A stretch of 64,000 nucleotides of DNA. Origin: Suillus spraguei. Taxonomy: Eukaryota; Basidiomycota; Agaricomycetes; Boletales; Suillaceae. The translations under genes were made by a program, and so were the position numbers. How positions within the stretch are numbered: position 1 is the first letter of the stretch; the number at the start of each line of letters is the position of its first letter. The notes under the pieces were generated by a model. That model saw only the letters and a program-made list of their open reading frames with translations. It was not told the origin of the DNA and searched no databases. The stretch covers positions 50,166-114,165 of the forward strand of contig JABCPU010000218.1 in NCBI GenBank assembly GCA_016800925.1. The letters are read 5' to 3'. Positions 47,831 through 59,847 of the stretch are shown piece by piece.

Positions 47831-49973
47831 ATGTCTCTTTCACCTGCTACAAGTGACCCTGTTTTTACCCCAAACGAGGCGTATCTCCCCAGCGCCACAT
47901 CGACATGTCGAGCGTCACCTAGGCAGCCTTGCAAGCTTGATCTTGCGGAGGACTTTGTAGACGCCATCGAGCTTTCGCCTGTGACTCCAGTAGAAAAGCA
48001 GTACGATGACTTGGAAAGACCATCAGTACTTTCAGCCAACCACAGAATACAAAGGAGGCGGGAGAAAATTCAGTTTGTAACACTGTGTTGGTTCGTCTAT
48101 CTGGAGGGTTGGAATGATGGATCAAATGGGCCTCTATTGCCGAGGATTCAAAAAGTTTACGGAGTACACTTTTTACATTTTGTTCTGGGATTGCTTGTTG
48201 AAATGTTTTTTTAGGTTGGATATGCTGTTGTATCTCTTATCTTCGTTTTCGCCTGTGTGGTCAGTTTGTTCATGATACTCTGAACTGATATTAATTATTT
48301 GGACTAACAGGGATTTGTCACGGGCGCCGTGTCTAATGTGGTCCTTGCCGAGAAGCTAGGATTCGGAAAGGTACGCCGATACAGACTGGTCATTTTATGT
48401 GATGATCTTGACTTTTTTTAAGGTGATGGTACTAGGTACTATCTACTGATATCGAGAGCCACATAGTTCTCAATTTCTCGCACTCCAGGTTCCCTATGTC
48501 AAGTCTTGGCATACAGTATCGAATCTTCGGGACCTCCTTTTCCCGTGTTTATATTTGCATACTTTATCAACGGACTTGGAATGGCTTTACAGGCGGGTAT
48601 ATTTACTTACTATCATGCATCTTTGCTAACTCGTGACACAGAATGCAAATTCGGTCGGCTATATTGCATCTATCAAAGAAAATGCAGAAGTGAAGATGGG
48701 AGTTTTCATGGCAGGTAATGCACCAGACACTTTATGCAGACCATTTGCCCCGCTCATTCTCGAAACGTATAGTATACGGTAATCGTACGCAAGTTTTTTA
48801 TTAAATCAATGTTCACAACTCATAGGGGCCGGGGCACTCTCGTCTCCTCTGGTTGCCACTCAATTTTCGCATCTACCTCGGTGGAATTTTCATTTCTTGA
48901 CATCCCTCGGAATTGCGATCTCCAATTCAATCGCCTTGATTATAGTCTTCCGGTTGAAGACTCAGAGAGGTAAGGAGAATGCATATAACACGTTTTTTCT
49001 TGGTCTTTGAGATCAGTTGAATTCTCCAGAGTGTTTTTCGAGATAGGCATTGTGGACGTGGACAACAGTACAAGCGAGCACAGTCACTTCAGGCAGATAT
49101 TCGCGAACAAAGATGTCCATCTTTTGGCTGCATTTATTCTACTCTATGTTGGAGCCGAGGTTACTGTTGGCGGTTCGTAACCGTTTACAATCGTCCTAAT
49201 TATATATCTGACGCTCTGAAGGTTGGATTGTTACCTACATCATTGACGTCAGAGGTGGAGGGTCTTCATCTGGTTATATTTCTACCAGTTTTTTTGGCGG
49301 TACACGACAGCGCTCGTTGACGAACTTTGACTTATTCTTCTATTTCGTAGGCCTCATGGTTGGTCGAGTGGCCTTACTATGGTTTAACGAAAAGGTAGAT
49401 TGTTCAACCGAAGCCCAAGGAATATTAATATTTCGGCTGATTTGGACCCAAAAGATCGGAGAACGCTTGGCTTTATTTATTTACGCCATTCTGGCTATCG
49501 GGTTAGCAATGGAAGCATGCTTGCTCTGTCATCACTGATACATCCATTTATGGTAGTTTCGAGCTAATCGTGTGGTTCGTCCCATCTTTAGTGGGAGATG
49601 CAGTCGTTGTTTGTGTAATTGGCGTGTTTCTGGGGCCAATGTATCCAATTGTTATGAACCATGCGGGACGCGTCCTTCCTCGCTGGTTACTCACAGGTAT
49701 GTCTCAAACAAACAGTCTAAAAAGTTTTGTGATTCACAATTCCAGGTGCCATTGGTTGGATTGCGGGAGTGGGGCAGGCAGGTTCTGCACTGATTCCGTT
49801 TATGGTGGGTGCTATCGCGCAAAGTTATGGAATAAAAGCTATGCAGCCTGTGTACGTATCATAATAACGAGGTGTACCACCACTCACATTCTTTTTTTAG
49901 ATTGATTAGCATACTGGGTCTTATGACTGTGTTGTGGGTGCTGGTGTCCCATGGTTCGCGTCGTCCCAATTGA
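47831..49973 (+). CDS. MFS transporter, fucose-permease-like, array copy B
   Basis: Close paralogue of copy A with the same exon-intron plan: MSLSPATSDPVFTPNEAYL start, YLEGWNDGSNGPLLPRIQKV, VYGAGALSSPLVATQF, IDVRGGGSSSGYIS, FLGPMYPIVMNH, and a similar C-terminus. The micro-exon here is TATACG. At the exon after KTQR (about 49029) one base is missing relative to copy A. The acceptor used in copy A (CCAG) then leads straight to a TAG stop. Using an AG two bases later (CCAGAG) restores frame (VFFEIGIVDVDN). So the gene may be rescued by an acceptor shift or may be a fresh pseudogene. It is otherwise intact to the TGA at 49971-49973. Confidence 0.75.
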
Positions 49974-52593
49974 AGAGTTTGTAAATAAAGTGATTGATTT
50001 AGATGATAAAGTTCGATACCAGTGTAAATAGAAGTTCACGAGAGAAGTATGTGTCTCATGATCTACAACGTAAACATCTACAAATGACATTGTGCTACGT
50101 ACGAATACTTATTGTACTAGTATCTGCATCGAATGCTGCGATAGTGCCTTGCAAATTACTTGAATCATGCACGTCAATCATGTTAGAGCTGGAGGACAGC
50201 GCTGTATCAAGTGTCTACGACATGGCGGAAGACGACAAGGAGGAAGTCAACGACGTAGGTATATACGTAGTCGGAGTAACGAAGGGCGGAATACCAAATT
50301 AATGACAGCCTATTGCTCAGCATCTGCGGAGTAAAGCAGTCGTCGAAACCGATGTTAACACCTAAAGATTACATTTCAGTGACGCCGTATTCACTCCCAT
50401 TACTTCAAGGGGGCATGCAGAAGCGCATCTGCTTGCCATCAATTACCTCTGGCGTCAGAGCATGCATCTAGCAAATCGGTCAAGTTAGACTCAATATGGG
50501 CTGGCGACTTTGAGTTGGGAAAGATAATCGAAGCCTTGTTACTATATTCAGACCTTCTCTTGCACAGGACAAACAACTGTTAAGCGTGAACGTGCATGTA
50601 ATCTAGACGTGTTCTTAAGATCATGTTTCTTTGCAATCTCGATGGAAAACTTGTTGGTTTACAGCGGAGCGTTGGTCAAACCAAGAGGCGAGGATGCTCG
50701 TGGAACGATTTTCTTCGGCTGCAAGTAAACGAGAAGCTTCATCCGTGGACTGTACAGATAAAGCTTGAGCTGTACATTAGATGGTCAAGTGGGTGTTATT
50801 ACGTCGAACATGGTACCCGATTAACAGCCGGTGCAATCTCAGATGAGGACAAATCTTCCTGACTATTTGGGAGAGGTTTGACGTGGCTATTACCTTGACT
50901 TTACCATGCCTTCCAGGAGTCCCTGAGGGCGCATGATTCATCAATAGTAATGTTCCATTCGGGCACTTCGGTGCGACTGGGCGATTCCCATTCGGGTTCA
51001 GCGCAACGGGTCAGTGGACAAGGTAAACTGATGATTGGGACGGTCGGTGCCAGTCAAAGCATTCTCATAAAGGGATAAATGCAGGTCCCACGATCATTAT
51101 ATTGTATGCCTAGGCTCGCGAGCGTCTGGTTGGAGCATTCCTCAACACGACTATGGCATGTGCTCCAAACCTTACTCGACATAGAATGGAACAGAATGAT
51201 TCATATTAATACACGGAATATTTTATACGCACCACAACTTCCTTCCGCGGGTTTTGATTGTTTCACAACCAACCAAGGGTTTATTACCAGGCTCAATCAA
51301 TAAATTATAGTCTGCCTTCAGCGCATATTTGAGGGCGCGAGTGATTTCACTGGCGTTTGCCACGTTCTTGGGACAGTACGAAATCCCGCGTCCATTCTCC
51401 AACCAAAAAAATGGAGTCCTGGCTGAGCCTAATAGCAGGGGTGATCTGTTTGTTGTTGGTGTTGAGGGTGATGAAATGAGGTGGCGGCACCCTGCGACAC
51501 CTTATCATCATCGTGATATTTTATCAGAAATATCCTAGGCACGGATCAGTGGCCACCCTTCCGCAACAGCAAGGGCATGAATCAGACCGTGGCGCAAAAT
51601 CCAGACAACGAGAAGCTCACTAATAATGTGGCAAGATGCGTCTATAACAAATTCTTCATCTCCGACAGGCTCCTCAGCCAACACATAGTCATAAAGGAAT
51701 GTCTCCAATTAGACTGACACGATTTTGCAAAAAACATTATAATCACGAAAACGTGCTGCACATTGAAAAAGGATGCTGAAAATGATACCATTTTATCCAT
51801 ATTGTCCGCCACCGTACAGTAGTCGGGCCGTACCATATCTTGCCGCACAGTGAGTCGTGCCTCGCAGCACCTGGCAGAGTCGAGTGAGAAGAAAAACTAG
51901 CTAAAAATTCTTCGTGAGATGTGGATAACGGCCATACTAGACACCATAGTAGGAAAAAGTCTTGCATAGCAACTTCAGGTTGGATGTAAAGGTAATGCAC
52001 TCGCGCAGTTTCTGAACGTGTTACATTGGAAGCCGACGAGCGAGGAGAAAAACAGCTTGGCGCTGAGTGTGGGCTCCACTTGGAGTGTAGAGGGGTAGAT
52101 TATGAGTTGAGTAGTTGTGTTATCGTGATGTTTACTAGACCTTATTAGTCTTATTGAATCATAGTGCCAATTTTGAATTTGAGGGAATTTTACACGTGCC
52201 GAAGTCACATGTCGTGTAGCTCAAAGACGGCAGTCCGCGATTCGAAGCAGTGGTGGGAAGGAGCCTGAGTTTAGTATCGTTCTGCGACAGCGTGCTTCTG
52301 GAATTGCACTAATATTAGTGGTATGTTTTACACTTCTCGGCTTATAAAATGGTTATTAACCTTGACAATCAGCGCTAGTGGTGGCGTTTACTACCCGCAT
52401 GATCAAGGCTCCAGAGCCTTTGCGGGCGCCGCTTGGATACTTTTACTCGCAGGCGAATGTAATATCTATTTGAGGAACATTGTAGCACTCTTTATCAGTG
52501 CCTCCTTACTCCGAATCAAACACACTCAACCTTCAAGTTGGATCCAAGAACATCCCTAGGCTTTGGTCCACATATACGAATTCAGAATTCATT
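49974..52593. other. 2.6-kb spacer between the two MFS subfamilies
   Basis: No gene is recognised. Its right end (about 52250-52590) is a diverged copy of sequence that also precedes copy D (about 55085-55475) and reappears at 63085-63465, sharing GCGTGCTTCTGGAATTGCAC and ATCAAG-CTC-AGAGCCTTTGC blocks. The remainder shows only short, motif-free frames. Confidence 0.5.
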
Positions 52594-54617
52594 ATGCAGA
52601 CGACAATCAATGAAGGTTATACAGTCTCGACAGCTGACCCTCATCACAATCTTAAAGAGAGTGACAAACTCAACGAACGAATTGAAATGCGAGTGGAGTC
52701 GTCTGCAAGTATTTCAAGAGTAGCGTCTGTCTTTGACATGAAAACCCAAACGAAACGTCAGCGCCTGCGCGCAAGAGTGCAATTTGCTACAGTCTGTGGC
52801 TCAATGTACGTAGCTGGATGGAATGATGGGACGACTGGTCCATTGCTCCCCCGGATACAGAAAGTGTATGGCGTAGGTGTTTTCAAATACCTACAGTTCT
52901 CTTTGAAGTTGACCATCCTTCGTCCTGACAGTTGAATTTTGCTGTCGTATCTCTGGTATTTGTGTTCGCATGTGTCGTAAGATTCCACTGCAGCGTGCAA
53001 CATTCAGTAATTAGTCTGACTTACTCGATAGGGCTTCCTATCTGGAGCATTCGCAAATCTATATCTGAACGGCAGATTCGGTTTCGGGAAGGTAAGTTCA
53101 TCTTCGATGATTTCATGCTATCTCTGAGGCACGCTCCGTGGTTTAGGTAATTGTATTAGGTGAGGTCGGGTCGTTGCAAGCAGAGGTCATAGTCGCCTTA
53201 TCATTGTTCAGGGGCAGTATGTCAAGTGATAGCATACGCTATAGAGGCGGGTGCCTTACCATTTCCTGCATTTGTGCTAGGTTACGCCATCAACGGTTTT
53301 GGAATGGCTCTACAGGTAAGTTATACAAGTGTGATAGATCCTACGACCCGGATGGACCCCTATTTTAGGATGCACAATCGAATGGTTTTGTAGCCAGTCT
53401 TAAGGATAATCCCGAGGTGAAAATGGGAATCCTCCATGCGGTAAGTCTTGCCTTGTCCGTGAACTCTCAATTTATCTTGCTGTTGAAAGGTATACGGTAT
53501 GTTATATCTCTTCCATGAATGTTCCTATTTTCACTTTCTAGGTGCTGGCGCTTTGTCGTCCCCTTTGGTGGCAACACAATTTGCTCAGCTTCCGCACTGG
53601 TCATTTCATTACCTTTGCAGCCTTGGTGTTGCGCTTATAAACACCGTGACGTTAATTGCAGTCTTTGGGCTGAAAACGCAGGATGGTATGACGGACACTT
53701 ATATTGTTGAGCAGATGGCTAAAAATCTTCATAGAGTGCCTTGCTCAAATTGGACAGCAGGCAGGCGAAAAGGGAACGAGTGAAAAGAGCCAGTTCAGCC
53801 AGATACTGCGGCTCAGAGAAGTGCACTTGCTTGCCTTCTTCATTTTGATATATGTCGGAGTGGAGGTCACTGTGGGTGGTAAGTGTACGACTTAAATGAA
53901 GAAGATGTTCACCCAGAATATTACTCCAGGATGGATGGTGACGTACATAATTGATGTGCGCGGGGGAGGTCCAAGTTCGGGATATATATCATCGGGCTTT
54001 TTTGGAGGTGAGCTTTCCGGGTATGCTAGGGGTCCGACTGTTTATTTGTACGTAGGTCTCATGATCGGCCGTGTCGCTCTTTTGTGGGTGAACAAAAAGG
54101 CAAGTCTGTCACGTTCATAGCATGCAACACAGATCCTAAAGATCACAGGTCGGGGAACGTCGTGTTTTGTTTATTTATTCGATCCTTGCAATCGGTCTGG
54201 AACTAGTTGTATGGCTAGTGCCTTCACTCATTGGTGGAGGCGTTGCCGTCTCCTTAATTGGTGTGGTTCTGGGACCGATGTACCCCATCACTATGAATCA
54301 CACAGTACGAATCCTCCCTGAGTGGCTCGTCACAGGTAACTTCGTTTCTAGTAGCACGAGTATGGTCAACTGAAATGAATGCAGGGTCAATTGGGTGGAT
54401 AGCAGGGTTCGGACAGGCAGGTTCTGCGCTCTTGCCGTTCTTAACCGGTATCATTGCATCGAAGACAGGAATCAAGAGTTTACAGCCACTGTGGGTGCTC
54501 TCGATAGTTCTGCCTGTGCTTGATAAATTGATGTTTGGTACAAGTCTCATTTCGATGATGGCGTTCATGACCATCTTGTGGGCTTTAGTGCCGAGGACAG
54601 CTAGGAGAGCTGAATGA
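52594..54617 (+). CDS. MFS transporter, fucose-permease-like, array copy C
   Basis: Second subfamily of the array, about 455 aa over about 14 exons (exon 1 is 52594..52872), intact by eye. Blocks are AGWNDGTTGPLLPRIQKVYG, LNFAVVSLVFVFACV, GFLSGAFANLYLNGRFGFGK, QVIAYAIEAGALPFPAFVLG, MGILHA-VYG-AGALSSPLVATQF (the conserved HAxYGxGA motif), VRGGGPSSGYISSGFFGG, PMYPITMNH, SIGWIAGFGQAGSALLPFLT and a C-terminal VPRTARRAE. VYG is encoded by a 7-base micro-exon (GTATACG). The intron after WVNKK uses a GC donor, AAG|GCAAGT. Start is the ATG of MQTTINEG. Compared with A/B, one late intron is missing. Substrate unknown. Confidence 0.87.
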
Positions 54618-55482
54618 TATCCAAGCTACCTTGCAATGCATTAGTTAATACAGGTTGGTGACAAGACAGTCGTCGACAGCGTAATGGATTGAATTTACAC
54701 TCATTGGCAGGTGTGGAGTCGCATATAGCCAAGAAAATGTGGATAGCTTGTTCGATCTAGGTCATGGCGGTGTGGACACCAGTGTTCCCCAGGCATTGAA
54801 GATGATCTGTCATCTTCCCAAGGGCACCGCTGTGTATCACGACATGGTCGACCCCTCTACTTCGAGTGTAGAGTGGCAGATTACGAGGAAGCGATATCTG
54901 AGTAAAGTTGTGTTATCATGATGCTCACTAGACCTTATTGACTTCCGATGTGTGAGGGGAATAGGAATAAGGTTCTTATGCTGGGATTGAACTTTACACG
55001 TGCTGCATCAAGCTCGAGGTTGAATCACATGTCGTGTAGCTTCATATATTCAGTGCTGGCTGACCTCCCAGACGGCAGTCCGTCCCTCTACACGAGTGGG
55101 AAGGATCCTGAGCTTAGTGCGGTTCTGCCACAGCGTGCTTCTGGAATTGCACTAATATTAGTGGTAAGTTTTACGCTTCCTTATGTACTGGCTTACCAGT
55201 AGTAGTTAAATGGTTATCTTGGACCAGCGCTAGCAGTGACATTTATCCGCATGATCAAGACTCTAGAGCCTTTGCGGGCCCCGCGGCTTGGATGCTTTTA
55301 CCTGCAGCTCTTCAGAAAATGTGATATCTATTTGAGGAAGATTGAAACGCCCTTTATCAGCACCCCCTTGCTGCGAGTCAGACACACTCGACCTTCAAGT
55401 TGCGTTTCCGAGTCATAACCTTAAAATTGGATCCAGGAACATTCCTAGGCTGTGGTTCACGCACACGAATTCAGAACTGACC
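54618..55482. repeat. inter-copy spacer of the C/D array unit
   Basis: This spacer recurs after copy E (about 61911-62382, then 63085-63465 beyond an insertion) and in part after copy D. Conserved blocks include GATGATCTGTCATCTTCC, CTTATGCTGGGATTGAACTTTACACGTGCT and CTGGAATTGCACTAATATTAGTGGTAAG. Its frames (for example LADLPDGSPSLYTSGKDPEL) could be debris of an older gene carried inside the duplicated unit. Confidence 0.7.
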
Positions 55483-57505
55483 ATGCAGACGACAATCAGT
55501 AAAGGTCATACGGTTTCGATAGTTGGTCCTCGTTGCAATCTTGAAGAAAGTATCAAACACAATAAACAAATTGAAATTCGAGTAGGATCGTCCACAAGGG
55601 GCAGACTCTGCCTCTGACCTGAAACCTCAGACGAAACCTCAACAGCTGCGCGCAAGAGTGCAATTTGCTACAGTTTGTGGCTCAATGTACCTAGCTGGAT
55701 GGAATGACGGGACGACTGGTCCATTGCTCCCCCGGATACAAAGAGTGTATGGCGTAGGTATTTTCAAACACCTGTAGTTTCCTTTGAAGTTGACCATCCT
55801 ATCGTCCTGACAGTTGAATTTCGTTGTCGTATCTTTGATATTCGTGTTCGCATGTGTCGTAAGACTCCACTGCAGCGTGCAACATCCAGTAATTAGTCTG
55901 AGTACTCGATAGGGCTTCCTATCTGGAACATTCGCAAATCTATATCTGAACGGCAGATTTGGTTTCGGGAAGGTAAGCTCATCTTCGATGATCTCTTGCT
56001 ATCTCTGATGCACGCTCTGTGGTTTAGGTGATTGTATTAGGTGAGGACGGGTCGTTGCAAACAGAGGTCATAGTTGGCTTATCATTGTTCAGGATTAGTA
56101 TGTCAGGTGATAGCGTACGCTATACAGGCGGGTGCCTTGCCATTTCCTGCATTTGTGTTAGGTTACGCCATCAATGGTTTCGGATTGGCTCTACAGGTGA
56201 GCTATACAAGCGTGATGAATCCTACAGCCCGGATGAACCCTTATTTTAGTTCGTACAAACGAATGGTTTTGTAGCCAGTCTTAAGGATAATCCGAGGTAA
56301 AAATGGGTATCCTCCATGCGGTAAGTCTTGCCTTGTCCGTGAACTCTCAATTTATCTTGCTGTTGAAAGGTATACGGTATGTTATATCTCTTCCATGAAT
56401 GTTCCTATTTTCACTTTCTAGGTGCTGGCGCTTTGTCGTCCCCTTTGGTGGCAACACAATTTGCTCAGCTTCCGCACTGGTCATTTCATTACCTTTGCAG
56501 CCTTGGTGTTGCGCTTATAAACACTGTGATGTTGATTGCAGTCTTTGGGCTGAAAACACAGGATGGTATGACGGGCACTTATATTGTTGAGAATGTGGCT
56601 AAGAATTTTCACAGAGTGCCTTGCTCAGATTGGACAACAGGCAGGCGAAAAGGGAACGAGTGAGAAGAGCCAGTTCAGCCAGATACTGCGGCTCAGAGAA
56701 GTGCACCTGCTTGCCTTCTTCATTTTGATATATGTCGGAGTGGAGGTCACTGTGGGTGGTAAGTGACTTAAACTTAAATGGAGAAGATGTTCACCCAGAA
56801 TATTACTCCAGGCTGGATGGTGACGTACATAATTGATGTGCGCGGAGGAGGTCCAAGTTCGGGATATATATCATCGGGCTTTTTTGGAGGTGAGCTTCCG
56901 GGCATACTAGGGGTTCGCCTGTTTATCTGTACATAGGTCTTATGACTGGACGTGTCGCTCTTTTGTGGGTGAACAAAAAGGCAAGCTCCTATCCTGTTCA
57001 TAGCACACAACATAGATCCTAAAGATCACAGGTCGGGGAACGTCGTGTTTTGTTTATTTATTCCATCCTTGCAATTGGTCTGGAACTAGTAGTATGGCTG
57101 GTACCTTCGCTCATTGGTGAAGGCGTTGCGATCTCCATAATTGGTGTGGTTCTGGGGCCGATATACCCCATCGCTATGAATCACGCAGTACGAATCCTCC
57201 CTGAGTGGCTCGTCACAGGTAACTTCGTTTCTAGTAGCACGAGTATGGTCAACTAAAACCTGAATGTAGGGTCGATTGGGTGGATAGCAGGGTTCGGACA
57301 GGCAGGTTCTGCGCTCTTGCCGTTCTTAACCGGTATCATTGCATCGAAGACAGGAATCAAGAGCTTACAGCCACTGTGTGTACTCCTGATAGTTTTACCT
57401 GTGCTTGATAAACTGATGATTTGTGGCACAAGTCTCATTTCGATGATGGCGTTCATGACCATCTTATGGGCTTTAGTGCCGAGAACAGCTAGGAAAGCTG
57501 AATGA
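55483..57505 (+). pseudogene. MFS transporter array copy D, pseudogene
   Basis: Same exon plan as copy C and long stretches of near identity (the exon carrying AGALSSPLVATQFAQLPHW is virtually identical). Two lesions break it. An 8-base deletion in exon 1, relative to copies C and E, shifts frame and gives a TGA at about 55616-55618. A one-base deletion in the later exon (GATAATCCGAGGTA where C and E have GATAATCCCGAGGTG, near 56290) gives an immediate TAA. The rest, including the micro-exon GTATACG, the GC-AG intron and the C-terminus VPRTARKAE, is preserved, so inactivation looks recent. Confidence 0.88.
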
Positions 57506-57753
57506 TGTCCAGGCTACCATACCATTATAATGCATTAGTTGATATAGGTTAGTGACAAGACACTTGTATTGCATTAACGATGGGTGCCAGCATAATGGAT
57601 TAAATTTACACTCATGGTCAGCTACGTGGAGTAGTATATAACCAACAAAATATGGATGACTTGTTTGATTTGGGTGATGGCGACACCAGCGTTCTCCAAT
57701 CATCGGAGATCTGTCATCTTCCTAAGAATACCGATGTGAAATGATCAACCCCT

Positions 57754-57893
57754 GTAACGGGAACGGATTGCAAGGCAAAACCAAGGCCAAACCTCTATAG
57801 CAACTCGATCTATCAGGACCGACTACGACAACTCAACCGAGGACCGTGCCTGCGAAAAGCTAGTGTAACCGCGTGTACACCCGCTCCCGTTAC
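57754..57893. mobile_element. 140-bp MITE-like element with 13-bp inverted ends
   Basis: The left end GTAACGGGAACGG and the reverse complement of the right end GTAACGGGAGCGG match at 12 of 13 positions. The flanking bases are CCT on both sides, a possible 3-bp target duplication. It interrupts the spacer copy that follows copy D, just after GATCAACC, where the unit after copy C reads on differently. There is no coding capacity. Confidence 0.65.
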
Positions 57894-59847
57894 CCTTAAG
57901 TTGGCTTTCGATGTTCCACCACTCCAAGCCCCCGTACGGGGTGCGAGCCAATGGTCCACAATTATACCAATGCCAGCAATTATTTCTTTTTTTATAAAAA
58001 AAAACCAGCCGAGGACTACCGACTACGAGCCAGGATTCCTGCCAGTGCTGGACACCCTGCTAAACCCCTCAAAATGTTATTGCGCCTGATGAAGCAGTTG
58101 CCGGGAAGATAGTGATGTGGGCTGTTGGGTTTACGAAGGGTGATCATTATTCTGCGGGCAAGGAGAAAATGAAATTGCATGCATTGGCATCTCCACGAAG
58201 TCATTGAAAGACAGTGCTGAATACAAACTGTGTCGACGCAACAAAATCGTTCGTTGATGGAACGATTCAGTACGCTCTTCGTCATTGTTAATGCACGACG
58301 ACCTCACCAGTAGCATGATTCCTGTCATCACCAGAGAGAAGAGGAAGAATGGACATCCATGACATCATTTAATAGAGCATAAGTTGACCAGACAGCGCCG
58401 CCATCGCCTTTGATCTGGAAATTCAAGGTTTCATTGACATGATATTGACATAAAAACATGGATCCTGCGTGTTTGGGCATTGCAAGGCGTTTTATGGCAT
58501 GGTAGAAGCGCAAGGCAGGGGGATTCTTCACCGCCATTTTCTTCTTTGGATTGCAGGCAGTCCTCAAGACTTGCAAATCATATAGCGACTGAAAAGGGTT
58601 TTGCTGACAAGATGTTCGCGTCGTTGAAAGGCATCATGAATTGCGTTTTACCTGGCTCCATGGGACTCATTCCGGAGACGTCATCTGACCGGGCAAGAAA
58701 AGTGAGGATGCCACACTTGAAAAACACCACTGCAGGTAATCGAGATGGATCGGGAGTCGTTTGAACATTGAGCCATCTAGCGGTGGAGGGCAATTGGCAT
58801 ACACACAATGAGACTTGTTCTAAACATATGGAGAATGTGGGGGGGCAATGAATCAACGTGTAGGACGCGCTTGTATGGCTCTAACGTCCAAGGTGTGTCA
58901 ACGATTGATCCTGACACTCTGGAGGATCTACAGTTACTTAGTTCAAAGTTAAAAGCCCAACGCCCAACCACCTCGTGAGTATACCTAGAATAAATAGAAG
59001 TAAATAGGGAATAAAGCTGCTGATCTGAGATAAGCTAAACCTTGTCGGGCGAAGCGCCGAAACCTTGTCTATGTAGCTTTATTCCCTATTTACTTCTATT
59101 TGTTCTAGGTATAGGTTTGGGGGTTCGGGACATTTGAGCTGCAACTACCTTTTTCGGTTGACGGACAGACCCTGATCATCCGATGTTCCTCAAATCGCCA
59201 TACCAAAAGTATATTAGTTATATATAATAACATATCTAAAACCGATTGTATTGGGGGGGGGGGTAGTAGCAGAGCATCTGAAAATTCTTATCCCAAATGA
59301 CGGTGAATTGAGATATGAATTCAAATGGGCTGATATCTTCTTCCTTAAGGCTTCGGCCCGGCTCCATGGAGGCAAGGCAGAAATTTCAATTGGGCTAAAT
59401 TTGAGTTTGGTAATCACACGATTTCAAGACATGGATTTAGCAAGGTGCGTAGTTGTAATGTGATGTGCCGTCCTGTGTACCCATTGGGTTGGGTATTGGG
59501 CATTTACATAACTTTGGACTCGTCATCAAGTTACCTTTGGAGCTAAATGATGTGGCATTGACCATACTGCAGATGCGCCTAGGCCTGAGATCCATTGGCA
59601 ACGAACATGACTGTTCCGCCGGAGTCCGCCGAACCCGAGGCTGGAGGCATCGATGAGGATTCCAGAGCCTTGTGGCTTTACTCGCAGCTCTTCTCAGGCA
59701 ATATTAATATGATTATGATTGAAACGTCCTTCATCAGTCCCTCCTTTATCGCTTATTCGAACGCACTCGTTAACTTCTTTTCCGAGTCATTACCTTGGAT
59801 CCCCAAGCTGTGGTTCACCGTTCACGTATACGAATTTAGAACTCATC
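57894..59847. other. unrelated 1.9-kb segment within the array, no gene recognised
   Basis: This DNA has no counterpart in the other inter-copy spacers. It contains a strong hairpin (58980-59113) and a run of ten G at 59253-59262. From about 59640 the normal copy-upstream sequence resumes (GATTCCAGAGCCTTGTGGCTTTACTCGCAGCTCTTC-like). Frames such as 58480-58764 have no recognised motif. Confidence 0.5.
58980..59113. mobile_element. hairpin MITE-like element, 39-bp inverted arms
   Basis: The left arm begins TATACCTAGAATAAATAGAA and the right arm ends with its reverse complement. The arms pair over about 39 bases with a single mismatch (AGAAT versus AGAAC) and are separated by about 56 bases. 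Near-perfect arms suggest a recent insertion or an active fold-back element. The flanks may carry a TA duplication. Confidence 0.75.

Noticed and set aside
58480..58764. 94-codon frame within the array gap
   Set aside because: No motif and no copy in other spacers; an overlapping antisense frame is equally long.
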